From NCBI GenBank assembly GCA_903923345.1, contig CAIXXI010000462.1, positions 1-15,181 of the forward strand: a DNA stretch of 15,181 bases, read 5' to 3'. This stretch comes from an uncultured Burkholderiales bacterium. GTDB taxonomy: Bacteria > Pseudomonadota > Gammaproteobacteria > Burkholderiales > Burkholderiaceae_E. Below, piece after piece: positions 1 to 6,556 of this stretch. Each line of letters opens with the position of its first letter. Within the stretch, counting starts at the first letter, position 1. The translations under genes and the position numbers were made by a program. The notes under the pieces were generated by a model, which was not told the DNA's origin, did no database searches, and was given only the letters and a program-made list of their open reading frames with translations.

Positions 1-1152
1 CGGATGGCGGGTGATGTCGAGCAGGCCAACGACCTGCTGGCCTCGATTGCCCGGATCAATCGGCAAATCGGGCAGACCGCCGGGTCTGCTTCCGCGCCGA
101 ATGCCTTACTCGACCAGCGCGATACCCTGCTGGCCGATCTGAATCGGGTGGTTCGGGCCAATGCCAGTTTCGGGGCGGATGGCACGGTCAGCGTGACCAC
201 GCAAAGTGGCGAGCCGCTGGTCACCGGCGAGCAGGCCAGCCGCTTGTCGCTGGTGCCGGATACCCTCGATGCCAGTGCCTTCGACCTCTCGATTGCACGG
301 GGTAACGGCACGGCGGTTCGGGTTGAATTGTCTGCCGTGGGTGGCAGCCTGGCCGGAATGGCCCGATTTGCCGATGACGATATCGCGGCTTCACGCGCGC
401 GGCTCGGGCAGATCGTCGCAGGCGTTGCCCAGGCGTTCAATAACCAGCAGGCATCCGGCCTCGATTCGACCGGAGCACCTGGCAGTCCCTTTTTCACGGT
501 TGGCACCCCGACTGCCAGTGCTGCCTCGGGCAATGGCGGCACGGCCCAGTTGTCCGTGTCGATTGCCAATGGCAGTGCGATGAAGGCCAGCGACTATGCG
601 CTGGCATGGGATGGCAGCAACTATCAACTGACGCGTCTGGCCGATGGTCAGGTCAATTCATTCGCGGCGCTGCCGCAATCGATTGATGGGCTGACCATCA
701 GCCTCGGATCGGGCACGCCAGCCCAGGGTGACCGCTTTTTGCTGCGCACCGCCAGCACGGTCATCCCGGGGCTTGCGGCCGCGATGACGGATCCGCAGAA
801 GATCGCGACGGCCAGCGCGTCCACCACGGTCGACTGGGCCAGCGACAACCTCAATGCCAAGGCCTTGCTGGCGCTGGGCGATGCCCTCTCAGTCGATGGC
901 GCAAGCGTCATCAACCGCTATGCCAGCCTGATCGGAGAAGTCGGCACCCGGTCTCAATCGGCGCAGGCGGCCAGCGACATGAGCCTTCGACTGGCCGATG
1001 ACGCAGCCCGCTCCAGAAGCGAGCTGTCCGACGTCAATCTCGACGAGGAAGCGGCTCACCTGCTTCAGTTCCAGCAGGCCTATGCAGCCTCGGCCAAAGT
1101 GATTGCTGCGGCCAACGAGATGTTCAGGACCTTGCTGGGCGCGCTCGGCTGA
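1..1152 (+). CDS. flgK: FlgK, flagellar hook-associated protein 1 (3' part)
   Basis: FlgK is the first of two junction proteins between the flagellar hook and filament; it is exported through the flagellar type III apparatus and assembles outside the cell. The frame is open from base 1, so the N-terminal half lies outside the window and 383 residues remain. The C-terminus is diagnostic: NLDEEAAHLLQFQQAYAASA, then KVIAAANEMFRTLL, is the conserved D0/D1 coiled-coil ending of FlgK. The middle is rich in Ala, Ser, Gly and Thr, as expected for the variable surface domains, and an early segment (NALLDQRDTLLADL) matches the family's helical core. An internal ATG at base 4 is simply a Met codon. flgL follows after 38 bases. 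The stop codon lies at the tip of a small hairpin (see 1140-1157). Identity is secure, both from the terminal motif and from flgL next door. Confidence 0.95.
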   Translation, partial: RMAGDVEQANDLLASIARINRQIGQTAGSASAPNALLDQRDTLLADLNRVVRANASFGADGTVSVTTQSGEPLVTGEQASRLSLVPDTLDASAFDLSIARGNGTAVRVELSAVGGSLAGMARFADDDIAASRARLGQIVAGVAQAFNNQQASGLDSTGAPGSPFFTVGTPTASAASGNGGTAQLSVSIANGSAMKASDYALAWDGSNYQLTRLADGQVNSFAALPQSIDGLTISLGSGTPAQGDRFLLRTASTVIPGLAAAMTDPQKIATASASTTVDWASDNLNAKALLALGDALSVDGASVINRYASLIGEVGTRSQSAQAASDMSLRLADDAARSRSELSDVNLDEEAAHLLQFQQAYAASAKVIAAANEMFRTLLGALG

Positions 1153-1157
1153 GCGCG
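1140..1157 (+). other. Stop-codon hairpin at the flgK end
   Basis: CGCGCTC, loop GGCT, GAGCGCG: a perfect 7-bp stem with a 4-base loop. The flgK stop TGA (1150-1152) sits at the loop/stem junction. No T-run follows, so it is not a normal intrinsic terminator. It could modulate flgK-flgL mRNA stability or translation; the function is inference, the base pairing is seen directly. Confidence 0.4.
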
Positions 1158-1180
1158 AGCAGGGCCCTTCATCGCACACC

Positions 1181-1184
1181 GGAG
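1181..1184 (+). promoter_or_regulatory. flgL ribosome binding site
   Basis: GGAG lies 6 bases before the flgL ATG at 1191 and supports that start, which also gives the expected flagellin-like N-terminus. Confidence 0.7.
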
Positions 1185-1190
1185 AATGCA

Positions 1191-2111
1191 ATGAGAATTG
1201 CCACCGCCTATGCTCACCAGTCGGCAATTGACGGGATCAGCGAGCGCCAGCGCCGACTGGCGGATTCGCAGCAGCAGATCAGTTCAGGGCTTCGGGTCAA
1301 TCGGCCTTCAGACGATCCTGCAGCCGCGGCTGAGGCTGAGCGCCTGCGTTCGCGCGAGGCGCGCGTGGATGCGGAGAAGCGAACCCTGAGTTTTGCGCGC
1401 CAGATGCTGTCAACCGCAGACAACACGATTGGCGATGCGGTCGGCGTGCTTCAGTCGGCACGCGAATCCCTTTTGCTCGCCGGCAGTCCGGCGCTGTCGA
1501 GTGCGGACCGCGCCAGTGTGGCGATCGCATTGCGCCAGCACCGGGAGCAGCTCCTCGAGGTGGTCAATCGCGGCGATGGCATGGGCAATTACGTGTTCGG
1601 CGGCCGGGGCACTTCGGCGTCCCCGTTCGCGCCGGATGCCGGTTCGAGCATCGCCTATCAGGCACCGGCCGGCACGGTCACCGTGGGCGAGTCTTTCACC
1701 AGTGAGGTCTCGCTCGATGGCAGCAGCAGCTTCACCAGCATCGCCCGACCGAGTGGCCCTGCCGAGAACATTTTTTCTCAGCTCGATACCGTGATTGCTG
1801 CGCTGGAGAATCCGGCCACCTCGTCGGGAGCGGCCAGCACGGTGGCGACCGGCGTCATCGAAACGCTCGATCGAAGCATCGATCGGCTTGGCCTGACACG
1901 CACGGTGGTCGGTGAGCGGCTCAAGGGCATCGATGTGCACGAGCAGGCCATGGAGTCGGGCAGCATCGACACCGCGTCCCGCCTGTCGGATCTGATTGAT
2001 GTCGACTTCGCCAGTGCCCTGTCGAATTTTAATCAGAACCAGACCGCGGCCGATGCAGCCATGAAGGCCTACGCACAGGTCGCGAAGCTTTCGCTGTTCA
2101 GCTACCTCTGA
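1191..2111 (+). CDS. flgL: FlgL, flagellar hook-associated protein 3
   Basis: FlgL is the second hook-filament junction protein and the base on which flagellin polymerises; it is secreted and extracellular. The 306-residue product has the flagellin-type N-terminal helix region (residues about 1-135: QQQISSGLRVNRPSDDPAAA, then a long helical stretch ending in NYVFGG) and the matching C-terminal helix (last 40 residues, ending KAYAQVAKLSLFSYL). The central 100 residues are a variable beta-rich surface domain. The length is normal for FlgL. The start is supported by a GGAG site six bases upstream. It lies 38 bases behind flgK in the usual flgKL order, and the two are very probably co-transcribed. 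It is followed 30 bases later by a hairpin without a T-tract. No flagellin or fliD gene is visible in the window. Confidence 0.95.
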   Translation: MRIATAYAHQSAIDGISERQRRLADSQQQISSGLRVNRPSDDPAAAAEAERLRSREARVDAEKRTLSFARQMLSTADNTIGDAVGVLQSARESLLLAGSPALSSADRASVAIALRQHREQLLEVVNRGDGMGNYVFGGRGTSASPFAPDAGSSIAYQAPAGTVTVGESFTSEVSLDGSSSFTSIARPSGPAENIFSQLDTVIAALENPATSSGAASTVATGVIETLDRSIDRLGLTRTVVGERLKGIDVHEQAMESGSIDTASRLSDLIDVDFASALSNFNQNQTAADAAMKAYAQVAKLSLFSYL

Positions 2112-2140
2112 GGCGTTTTCGAACATTTCGCCAGCTTGAG

Positions 2141-2162
2141 CAGGCCGATTGAAGTCGGCCTG
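2141..2162 (+). terminator. Hairpin after flgL (possible weak terminator)
   Basis: CAGGCCGA, loop TTGAAG, TCGGCCTG: a perfect 8-bp GC-rich stem with a 6-base loop, 30 bases past the flgL stop. The following bases (GGGTAGG) lack the U-run of a strong intrinsic terminator, so it may end transcription only partly or act as a 3'-end stabiliser for flgKL mRNA. A TTG triplet in its loop (2149) could formally start the next reading frame, but a start inside this stem is unlikely. Confidence 0.45.
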
Positions 2163-2199
2163 GGGTAGGATCCGGGCGTCCATTTTCAGACCCGCCGCC

Positions 2200-4041
2200 T
2201 TGCCCCAATTCCCCGCTGCATCACGCATTCGCATCCTGCTGCTCGAAGACGATGCAGCCTGGCAGCACCTGATTGCGACCGGCCTCGAAGCCCATCGGAT
2301 CGAGGTGCATGTTGCAGGCAGTGTTTCGGCTGCGCTCGAGCTATTGGCTGCGATCGGCCCCGATGCCATCCTGATCGATGCGATCCTGCCGGAATCGGAC
2401 GGATTCGAGGCCTGCGCGCGCCTGATCCATGCATCTCGCGAGCGCCCGATTCCGATCCTGATGCTGGCCGACAGCGATGACGATCGGATCATCGAGCGTG
2501 CACTGGATGCCGGTGCGAGCGACTTTTTCTTGAAATCGCTTCAATGGCAATTGCTTGCCGGCAGGTTGCACAGCCTGGTCGATGCCGGTCGAATGCGCGA
2601 TGAACTCGCCAGTCGTCAACGCAGACTGGATCGAGTGCAAGGTCTCGCTCAGAAGGCCCGTGCCTCGGCTCGACGCGCCCGGGAACTCGTTGACCGAGAT
2701 CTGCTGACCGATCTGCTGGACCGACGCGGTTTCATTGCCGCATCCCAAGCGCGCCTGGAATCGATCAAGAGTGATCTGAGCCACCCTTCGGTGCTGTTGC
2801 TCATCGACATCGATCGCTTCAAGCGAATCAACGATTCACTCGGTGCCGAGGCCGGTGATGCCGCGCTGCGCGAGGTGGCGGCTCGATTGCGTCATGCCTT
2901 CAGAAATCTGCCCGGAATCATTCTGGGGCGCATCGCCAGCGACGAGTTCGCAGTCTGCTTTCCCCAGTTGCGAACCCAGGCCGCTGCCTTGCGCGCTGCT
3001 CAGATTGTGATGACCGAATTGCATCGTCCAATGGTTTGCGGCGGGCTGGAGTGCGTGCTCAGCGTCTCGGTGGGCATTGCTGCAGACCTTCCGGGTGCGG
3101 TGGGGCCAGACACCGGGATCGAGGCCTTGCTGGCTCAGGCAGGTCATGCATTGAGTGCGGCCAAGGAGGCCGGTGGCAACACGGTTCAGAGCTTTGAATC
3201 CGATCTGGAGCAGGCCGATCGGGAACGCTTTGATCTGGAGGCCAGTCTGCACGGTGCACTCGAGCGCGGGGAGTTGCGCCTGCACTACCAGCCGATCATC
3301 GATCCACGCACGCGACTGATGTCCGGCATTGAGGCCCTGATGCGCTGGCAGCGGGCTGATCGACTGCTGTATCCGGACGAATTCATTCCGATCGCCGAGG
3401 AAACCGGCCTGGTGTTTCGAATGGGCGAATGGGCAGTCGGCGAGGCCCTGCATCAGGTCAGACGCTGGCGAAACGAAGGGCTGGATGTCGGGACGGTTTC
3501 CGTCAATATTCATCCACGCCACCTCGAGCAACCCGAATTGGCGCGAGCCGTGGTCCGGGCCATCGATGAAACCCGCCTGCCGTGCGCCACACTCGAACTC
3601 GAATTGACCGAGACGGGCGTGATGCGGGATATCAAGCGCTCGATCAGCAGTCTGCAAGGGCTCAAGGACCTGGGCGTGCGATTCGCGCTCGATGATTTCG
3701 GGACCGGCTATTCCTCGCTGGCGTATCTGACGCAGTTGCCGATCGACACCCTGAAGATCGACCGTTCATTCGTCGACAAGCTGGATGCGGATGAGCAGGC
3801 CGGTCGGCAGAGCCATGCGGTTGTACGGGCGATCACCGCACTGGCCCAGGCACTGGGATTGTCGACGGTGGCAGAGGGCGTGGAGACCGCGGATCAGCTC
3901 GAGTCGCTGCGTAAACTCGGATGCGACGATGTTCAGGGCTATCTGTACGCCCGACCGATGCCTGCGAACGAACTGGCACAATGGTGGAAAGGCTTCGCGT
4001 CGACCCGCACGCTGCCCATTCCCCAGTTCGTGCCTTCATGA
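2200..4041 (+). CDS. REC-GGDEF-EAL response regulator, probable c-di-GMP phosphodiesterase
   Basis: Three-domain c-di-GMP signalling protein, 613 residues from TTG 2200. Domain 1, residues about 9-130, is a response-regulator receiver with acidic pocket LEDD (16-18), phospho-acceptor Asp60 (ILIDAILPESDG) and Lys112. Domain 2, about 165-335, is GGDEF-like: it keeps the metal/substrate core IDIDRFKRIND, but the signature reads ASDEF (246-250) and no RxxD inhibitory site stands before it, so cyclase activity is doubtful. Domain 3, about 350-605, is EAL with the key motifs intact: EAL at 378-380, ELTET, DDFGTG at 498-503, KIDRSF, AEGVET and QGYLYARPM. I infer an active phosphodiesterase, perhaps with GTP sensing by the GGDEF domain as known for Caulobacter PdeA. 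No partner kinase is nearby. An alternative TTG at 2149 lies inside a hairpin loop; neither start has a clear ribosome binding site. It sits behind flgKL, and its stop overlaps the rpiA start. Confidence 0.9.
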   Translation: MPQFPAASRIRILLLEDDAAWQHLIATGLEAHRIEVHVAGSVSAALELLAAIGPDAILIDAILPESDGFEACARLIHASRERPIPILMLADSDDDRIIERALDAGASDFFLKSLQWQLLAGRLHSLVDAGRMRDELASRQRRLDRVQGLAQKARASARRARELVDRDLLTDLLDRRGFIAASQARLESIKSDLSHPSVLLLIDIDRFKRINDSLGAEAGDAALREVAARLRHAFRNLPGIILGRIASDEFAVCFPQLRTQAAALRAAQIVMTELHRPMVCGGLECVLSVSVGIAADLPGAVGPDTGIEALLAQAGHALSAAKEAGGNTVQSFESDLEQADRERFDLEASLHGALERGELRLHYQPIIDPRTRLMSGIEALMRWQRADRLLYPDEFIPIAEETGLVFRMGEWAVGEALHQVRRWRNEGLDVGTVSVNIHPRHLEQPELARAVVRAIDETRLPCATLELELTETGVMRDIKRSISSLQGLKDLGVRFALDDFGTGYSSLAYLTQLPIDTLKIDRSFVDKLDADEQAGRQSHAVVRAITALAQALGLSTVAEGVETADQLESLRKLGCDDVQGYLYARPMPANELAQWWKGFASTRTLPIPQFVPS

Positions 4042-4697
4042 ATCCAGACACGCTCAAACAGCTGGCGGCCCGCGCCGCGATTGAATACCTCGAAGAAGGC
4101 TGCGTCGTGGGCGTTGGCAGTGGCTCCACGGTCGGCCATTTCATTCGTGAATTGGGTGCAGTCCGAAACCGAATTGCCGGTGCGGTCTCGAGCTCTGAGC
4201 GAAGTAGCGAGCTCTTGCGGGAGCAGGGCATCACCGTGCTGCCGATCGACGCGGTGCAGTCGTTGCCGGTCTATGTCGACGGCGCAGACGAGGTGGACCC
4301 GAAGCTCGCCTTGATCAAGGGTGGTGGCGGGGCGCTGACCCGGGAAAAGATCGTGGCCGAGATTTCCGAGCGCTTCGTGTGCATCGTGGATCGGTCCAAG
4401 CTGGTGCCAGTGCTCGGGCACTTTGCCTTGCCGATCGAAGTGATCCCGATGGCCTGCGCACAAGTGACGCGGGCGATTGCACGGCTGGGTGGCGAGGCGC
4501 GTCTGCGAGAAGGCTTCGTCAGTGACAACGGCAACCCGATTCTCGATGTGCATGGGCTGCGGATTTCCGACCCTCTGGCCATGGAGACCGAGATCAATCA
4601 ATGGCCGGGCGTGGTGACCGTCGGATTGTTTGCGCGCCGACGCGCCGATATCGTGCTGGTTGCTGATCCGCAAGGCATTCAGACGCTGCAGCCCTGA
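4038..4697 (+). CDS. rpiA: Ribose-5-phosphate isomerase A
   Basis: Cytosolic enzyme of the non-oxidative pentose phosphate pathway that interconverts ribose-5-phosphate and ribulose-5-phosphate. The product has 219 residues, the same length as E. coli RpiA, and the catalytic positions fall on the same numbers: Asp81, Asp84, Lys94 and Glu103 in VDGADEVDPKLALIKGGGG followed by ALTREK. The phosphate-binding loop GVGSGSTVGHF lies near the N-terminus, with SSERSSE following, and SDNGNPILDVHG lies in the C-terminal part. I chose ATG 4038 because it gives this match; the frame is open further upstream, but that would run deep into the preceding gene. ATG 4038 overlaps the preceding stop as ATGA, so translation may be coupled to the phosphodiesterase gene. 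The stop codon lies in the loop of a hairpin at 4687-4708. Confidence 0.96.
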   Translation: MNPDTLKQLAARAAIEYLEEGCVVGVGSGSTVGHFIRELGAVRNRIAGAVSSSERSSELLREQGITVLPIDAVQSLPVYVDGADEVDPKLALIKGGGGALTREKIVAEISERFVCIVDRSKLVPVLGHFALPIEVIPMACAQVTRAIARLGGEARLREGFVSDNGNPILDVHGLRISDPLAMETEINQWPGVVTVGLFARRRADIVLVADPQGIQTLQP

Positions 4698-4708
4698 GTC
4701 GGGTTGCA
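4687..4708 (+). other. Stop-codon hairpin at the rpiA end
   Basis: TGCAGCCC, loop TGAGTC, GGGTTGCA: an 8-bp stem with one G-U wobble. The 6-base loop begins with the rpiA stop TGA (4695-4697). The sequence behind it is A-rich rather than T-rich, so classic termination on the plus strand is not indicated. It may separate expression of rpiA from the permease gene or protect the mRNA end; that is inference. Confidence 0.4.
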
Positions 4709-4735
4709 TCAATCAAAACAAGAAAAGCTGCATAC

Positions 4736-4740
4736 AGGAG
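4736..4740 (+). promoter_or_regulatory. Permease ribosome binding site
   Basis: AGGAG sits 5 bases before ATG 4746 and decides the permease start over a TTG at 4704 in the same frame. Confidence 0.75.
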
Positions 4741-4745
4741 AGACC

Positions 4746-6173
4746 ATGTCAGGAAGCAAACCGACGCCGACCCGCGACGCGACCGCGCAGGCCGCGCCAC
4801 GCCAGACTCTCGGATTCACCGAAGCGATCGCGATTGTGGTGGGCATCATCATTGGCGCCGGCATTTTCAAGGCGCCTTCACTGGTGGCCATGAATTCGCC
4901 CAGTGAGGCCTGGCTGATGGCCGCGTGGGTGCTCGGTGGCGTGATCTCGATCATCGGCGCGCTGTGTTATTGCGAACTTGCAACCGCCTATCCCAGTGCC
5001 GGCGGCGATTATCACTTCCTGCACCGGGCGTTCGGGCGCCAGGTGTCATTCCTGTTTGCCTGGTGCCGCTTCTCGGTGATCACCACCGGCTCGATTGCAT
5101 TGCTGGCGTTCGTGTTTGGCGACTACATGACCCAGGTGATTCCCTTGGGTCCGTATTCATCGACCCTCTGGGGCGTCGGCTCGGTGGTGGCACTGACCTG
5201 GCTGAATATCCGCGGCATCAAGCAAGGTGCAGCGACTCAGGTGCTGCTCACCGGCCTGGAAGTGGGTGGGCTCGTGCTGGTGTTTGTGGCGGGGCTGTAT
5301 GCGGCATTCGCCGGGCTGGGCGCCTCGGCGCCGGCTGCGGCCAGCGCTGCGCCGGCGGCCGCCACGTCGGCTTTCTCCCTGGGCGCCTTCGGATTTGCCA
5401 TGGTGTTTGTGCTGTTGACTTTCGGCGGCTGGAACGAGGGCGCCTACATCAGTGCCGAACTGCGTGACCGCGATCGCAACATGGTTCGCGTGATGGTCGG
5501 ATCGCTGGTGCTGGTCACCTTGCTGTATCTGGCGGCGAACTGGGCCTATCTCGCTGCCCTGGGGCTGGGTGGGATGGCCAAATCCCAGGCGGTGGCAGCC
5601 GACCTGCTGCGGGTGACCTTCGGGCCGGTGGGTGAGGTGCTGATCTCGTTGATGGTCGCGATCTCGGCACTGACCTCGATCAATGCCACGATGATGGTCG
5701 GGGCCCGATCCAATTTTGCAGCCGGTCGGGACTGGGATGCCCTGGGCAAGCTGGGCGAATGGGTCGAGGACCGGGGCACACCGGTCAATGCACTGCTGGC
5801 CCAGGGGCTTTGCGCCTTGCTGCTGATCGGGCTTGGCCTGGCCACCGGGGGTGGTTTCTCGACCATGGTCGAATACACCGCGCCGGTCTTCTGGCTGTTC
5901 TTCCTGCTGGCGGGCGTCAGTCTGTTCGTCTTGCGCTGGCGCGAACCGAACGCGCCACGCCCCTTCAAAGTGCCGCTGTATCCGGTTTTGCCGCTGCTGT
6001 TTTGTGCGGCCTGTGCCTACATGCTGCAGTCGAGCCTGGGTTATGTCGGTGGCAACACCTTCCTGGGCGTCAATGCAGCCTGGGTCGGTGTCGCGGTGCT
6101 CGGGATTGGCGTCGTGCTGATGGCACTGCTCGGCGGCTTTCGCAGCTCGGGCAGCATCCCAAGGCCGAACTGA
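4746..6173 (+). CDS. APC-superfamily amino acid permease
   Basis: Inner-membrane secondary transporter of the amino acid-polyamine-organocation superfamily, 475 residues, the usual size. After a hydrophilic N-tail of about 25 residues comes the hallmark first membrane helix with the unwound substrate-binding motif IIIGAGIF (GxGIF). About twelve hydrophobic segments follow. GGWNEGAYISAELRDRDRNM, a Gly-rich break followed by a charged cytoplasmic loop, is typical of the permease core, as is the late WREPNAPRPFKVPLYPVLPL loop before the last helices. An Ala/Pro/Ser-rich loop near residues 190-212 (APAAASAAPAAATSAF) links two helices. Substrate cannot be read from sequence; SLC7/YfnA-like amino acid uptake or exchange is the best guess. 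The start is fixed by an AGGAG five bases upstream. It lies 48 bases behind rpiA, with no obvious metabolic link, and ends convergently with yggX. Confidence 0.88.
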   Translation: MSGSKPTPTRDATAQAAPRQTLGFTEAIAIVVGIIIGAGIFKAPSLVAMNSPSEAWLMAAWVLGGVISIIGALCYCELATAYPSAGGDYHFLHRAFGRQVSFLFAWCRFSVITTGSIALLAFVFGDYMTQVIPLGPYSSTLWGVGSVVALTWLNIRGIKQGAATQVLLTGLEVGGLVLVFVAGLYAAFAGLGASAPAAASAAPAAATSAFSLGAFGFAMVFVLLTFGGWNEGAYISAELRDRDRNMVRVMVGSLVLVTLLYLAANWAYLAALGLGGMAKSQAVAADLLRVTFGPVGEVLISLMVAISALTSINATMMVGARSNFAAGRDWDALGKLGEWVEDRGTPVNALLAQGLCALLLIGLGLATGGGFSTMVEYTAPVFWLFFLLAGVSLFVLRWREPNAPRPFKVPLYPVLPLLFCAACAYMLQSSLGYVGGNTFLGVNAAWVGVAVLGIGVVLMALLGGFRSSGSIPRPN

Positions 6174-6195
6174 GCAGCGCGCTGCCGCGTTGCAG

Positions 6196-6226
6196 CCTCG
6201 GGGGCGAGAGCATCAGCTCCCCGAGG
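6196..6226. terminator. Hairpin between convergent permease and yggX genes
   Basis: CCTCGGG (6196-6202) pairs with CCCGAGG (6220-6226). Inside, after a 5-base bulge, GAGC pairs with GCTC around the loop ATCA, giving 11 bp in total. It lies in the 39-base gap after the permease stop and reaches into the yggX end; the yggX stop (complement of 6213-6215) is in the loop. The position between converging genes suits a two-way terminator, but no T-tract flanks it on either side. Confidence 0.45.
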
Positions 6227-6488
6227 GCGGCACGTAGCCGGCAGCCTGATCGACCGGACCGCCGAAGAAATAGCCCTCCATCTGCTGGGCAAGGTACTTG
6301 CGAGCCCGGCTGTCGGCCAGGTTCAGTCGATTCTCGTTGACCAGCATGGTCTGGTGCTTGAGCCAACCCTGCCAGGCCTCTTTCGAGACACTCTCCCAGA
6401 TGCGTTTGCCGAGTTCACCGGGGTAGGGCGGGAAGTCGAGGCCTTCAGCCTCCTGCTGCAGTTTGACGCATTGAACGGTACGGGCCAT
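6213..6488 (-). CDS. yggX: Fe(2+)-trafficking / oxidative damage protection protein YggX
   Basis: Small cytosolic protein of 91 residues, the same length as E. coli YggX. Work in enterobacteria links the family to iron trafficking and protection of Fe-S proteins from superoxide. The family signature is clear: the conserved Cys7 in MARTVQCVKL, then EAEGLDFPPYPGELGKRIWE, SVSKEAWQGWLKHQTMLVNE, and a C-terminal GYVPPSG. A GAGGA ribosome binding site (complement of 6493-6497) is 4 bases from the ATG. It lies 68 bases downstream of argA on the same strand and is probably co-transcribed with it. The stop codon is inside the hairpin shared with the convergent permease gene. Identification is secure; the precise cellular role follows the family. 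Confidence 0.95.
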   Translation of the reverse strand: MARTVQCVKLQQEAEGLDFPPYPGELGKRIWESVSKEAWQGWLKHQTMLVNENRLNLADSRARKYLAQQMEGYFFGGPVDQAAGYVPPSGS

Positions 6489-6492
6489 GGTG

Positions 6493-6497
6493 TCCTC
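6493..6497 (-). promoter_or_regulatory. yggX ribosome binding site
   Basis: On the minus strand GAGGA stands 4 bases before the yggX ATG (complement of 6486-6488). The 68-base argA-yggX gap otherwise shows no convincing promoter or T-tailed terminator. Confidence 0.65.
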
Positions 6498-6556
6498 GGG
6501 TGGGTGGTCAGGTGGTGTGCGGTGAAGGTCAGCGCAGGCTGGATGACGGGTGTGTC

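Noticed and set aside
2144..2151. GCCGATTG resembling the -10 part of a sigma-28 flagellar promoter (GCCGATAA)
   Set aside because: Only 6 of 8 bases fit, no TAAA-type -35 lies at the right distance, and the bases belong to a hairpin stem.
1410..2492. Long minus-strand open frame (360 codons) opposite flgL and the receiver domain
   Set aside because: Composition is Arg/Ala/Ser-rich without recognisable motifs; it mirrors strong genes on the plus strand and is a high-GC shadow.
2836..3657. Minus-strand open frame (273 codons) opposite the GGDEF/EAL region
   Set aside because: The opposite strand encodes well-conserved catalytic motifs; no family resemblance in the antisense product.
3939..4712. 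Minus-strand open frame (257 codons) opposite rpiA
   Set aside because: rpiA is unmistakable on the plus strand, with catalytic residues at E. coli positions; the antisense frame has no start signal or motif.
4704..4736. TTGCAT (4704-4709) and CATACA (4731-4736) as a permease promoter
   Set aside because: Spacing is 21 bases and the second box is a poor match; not enough to call.
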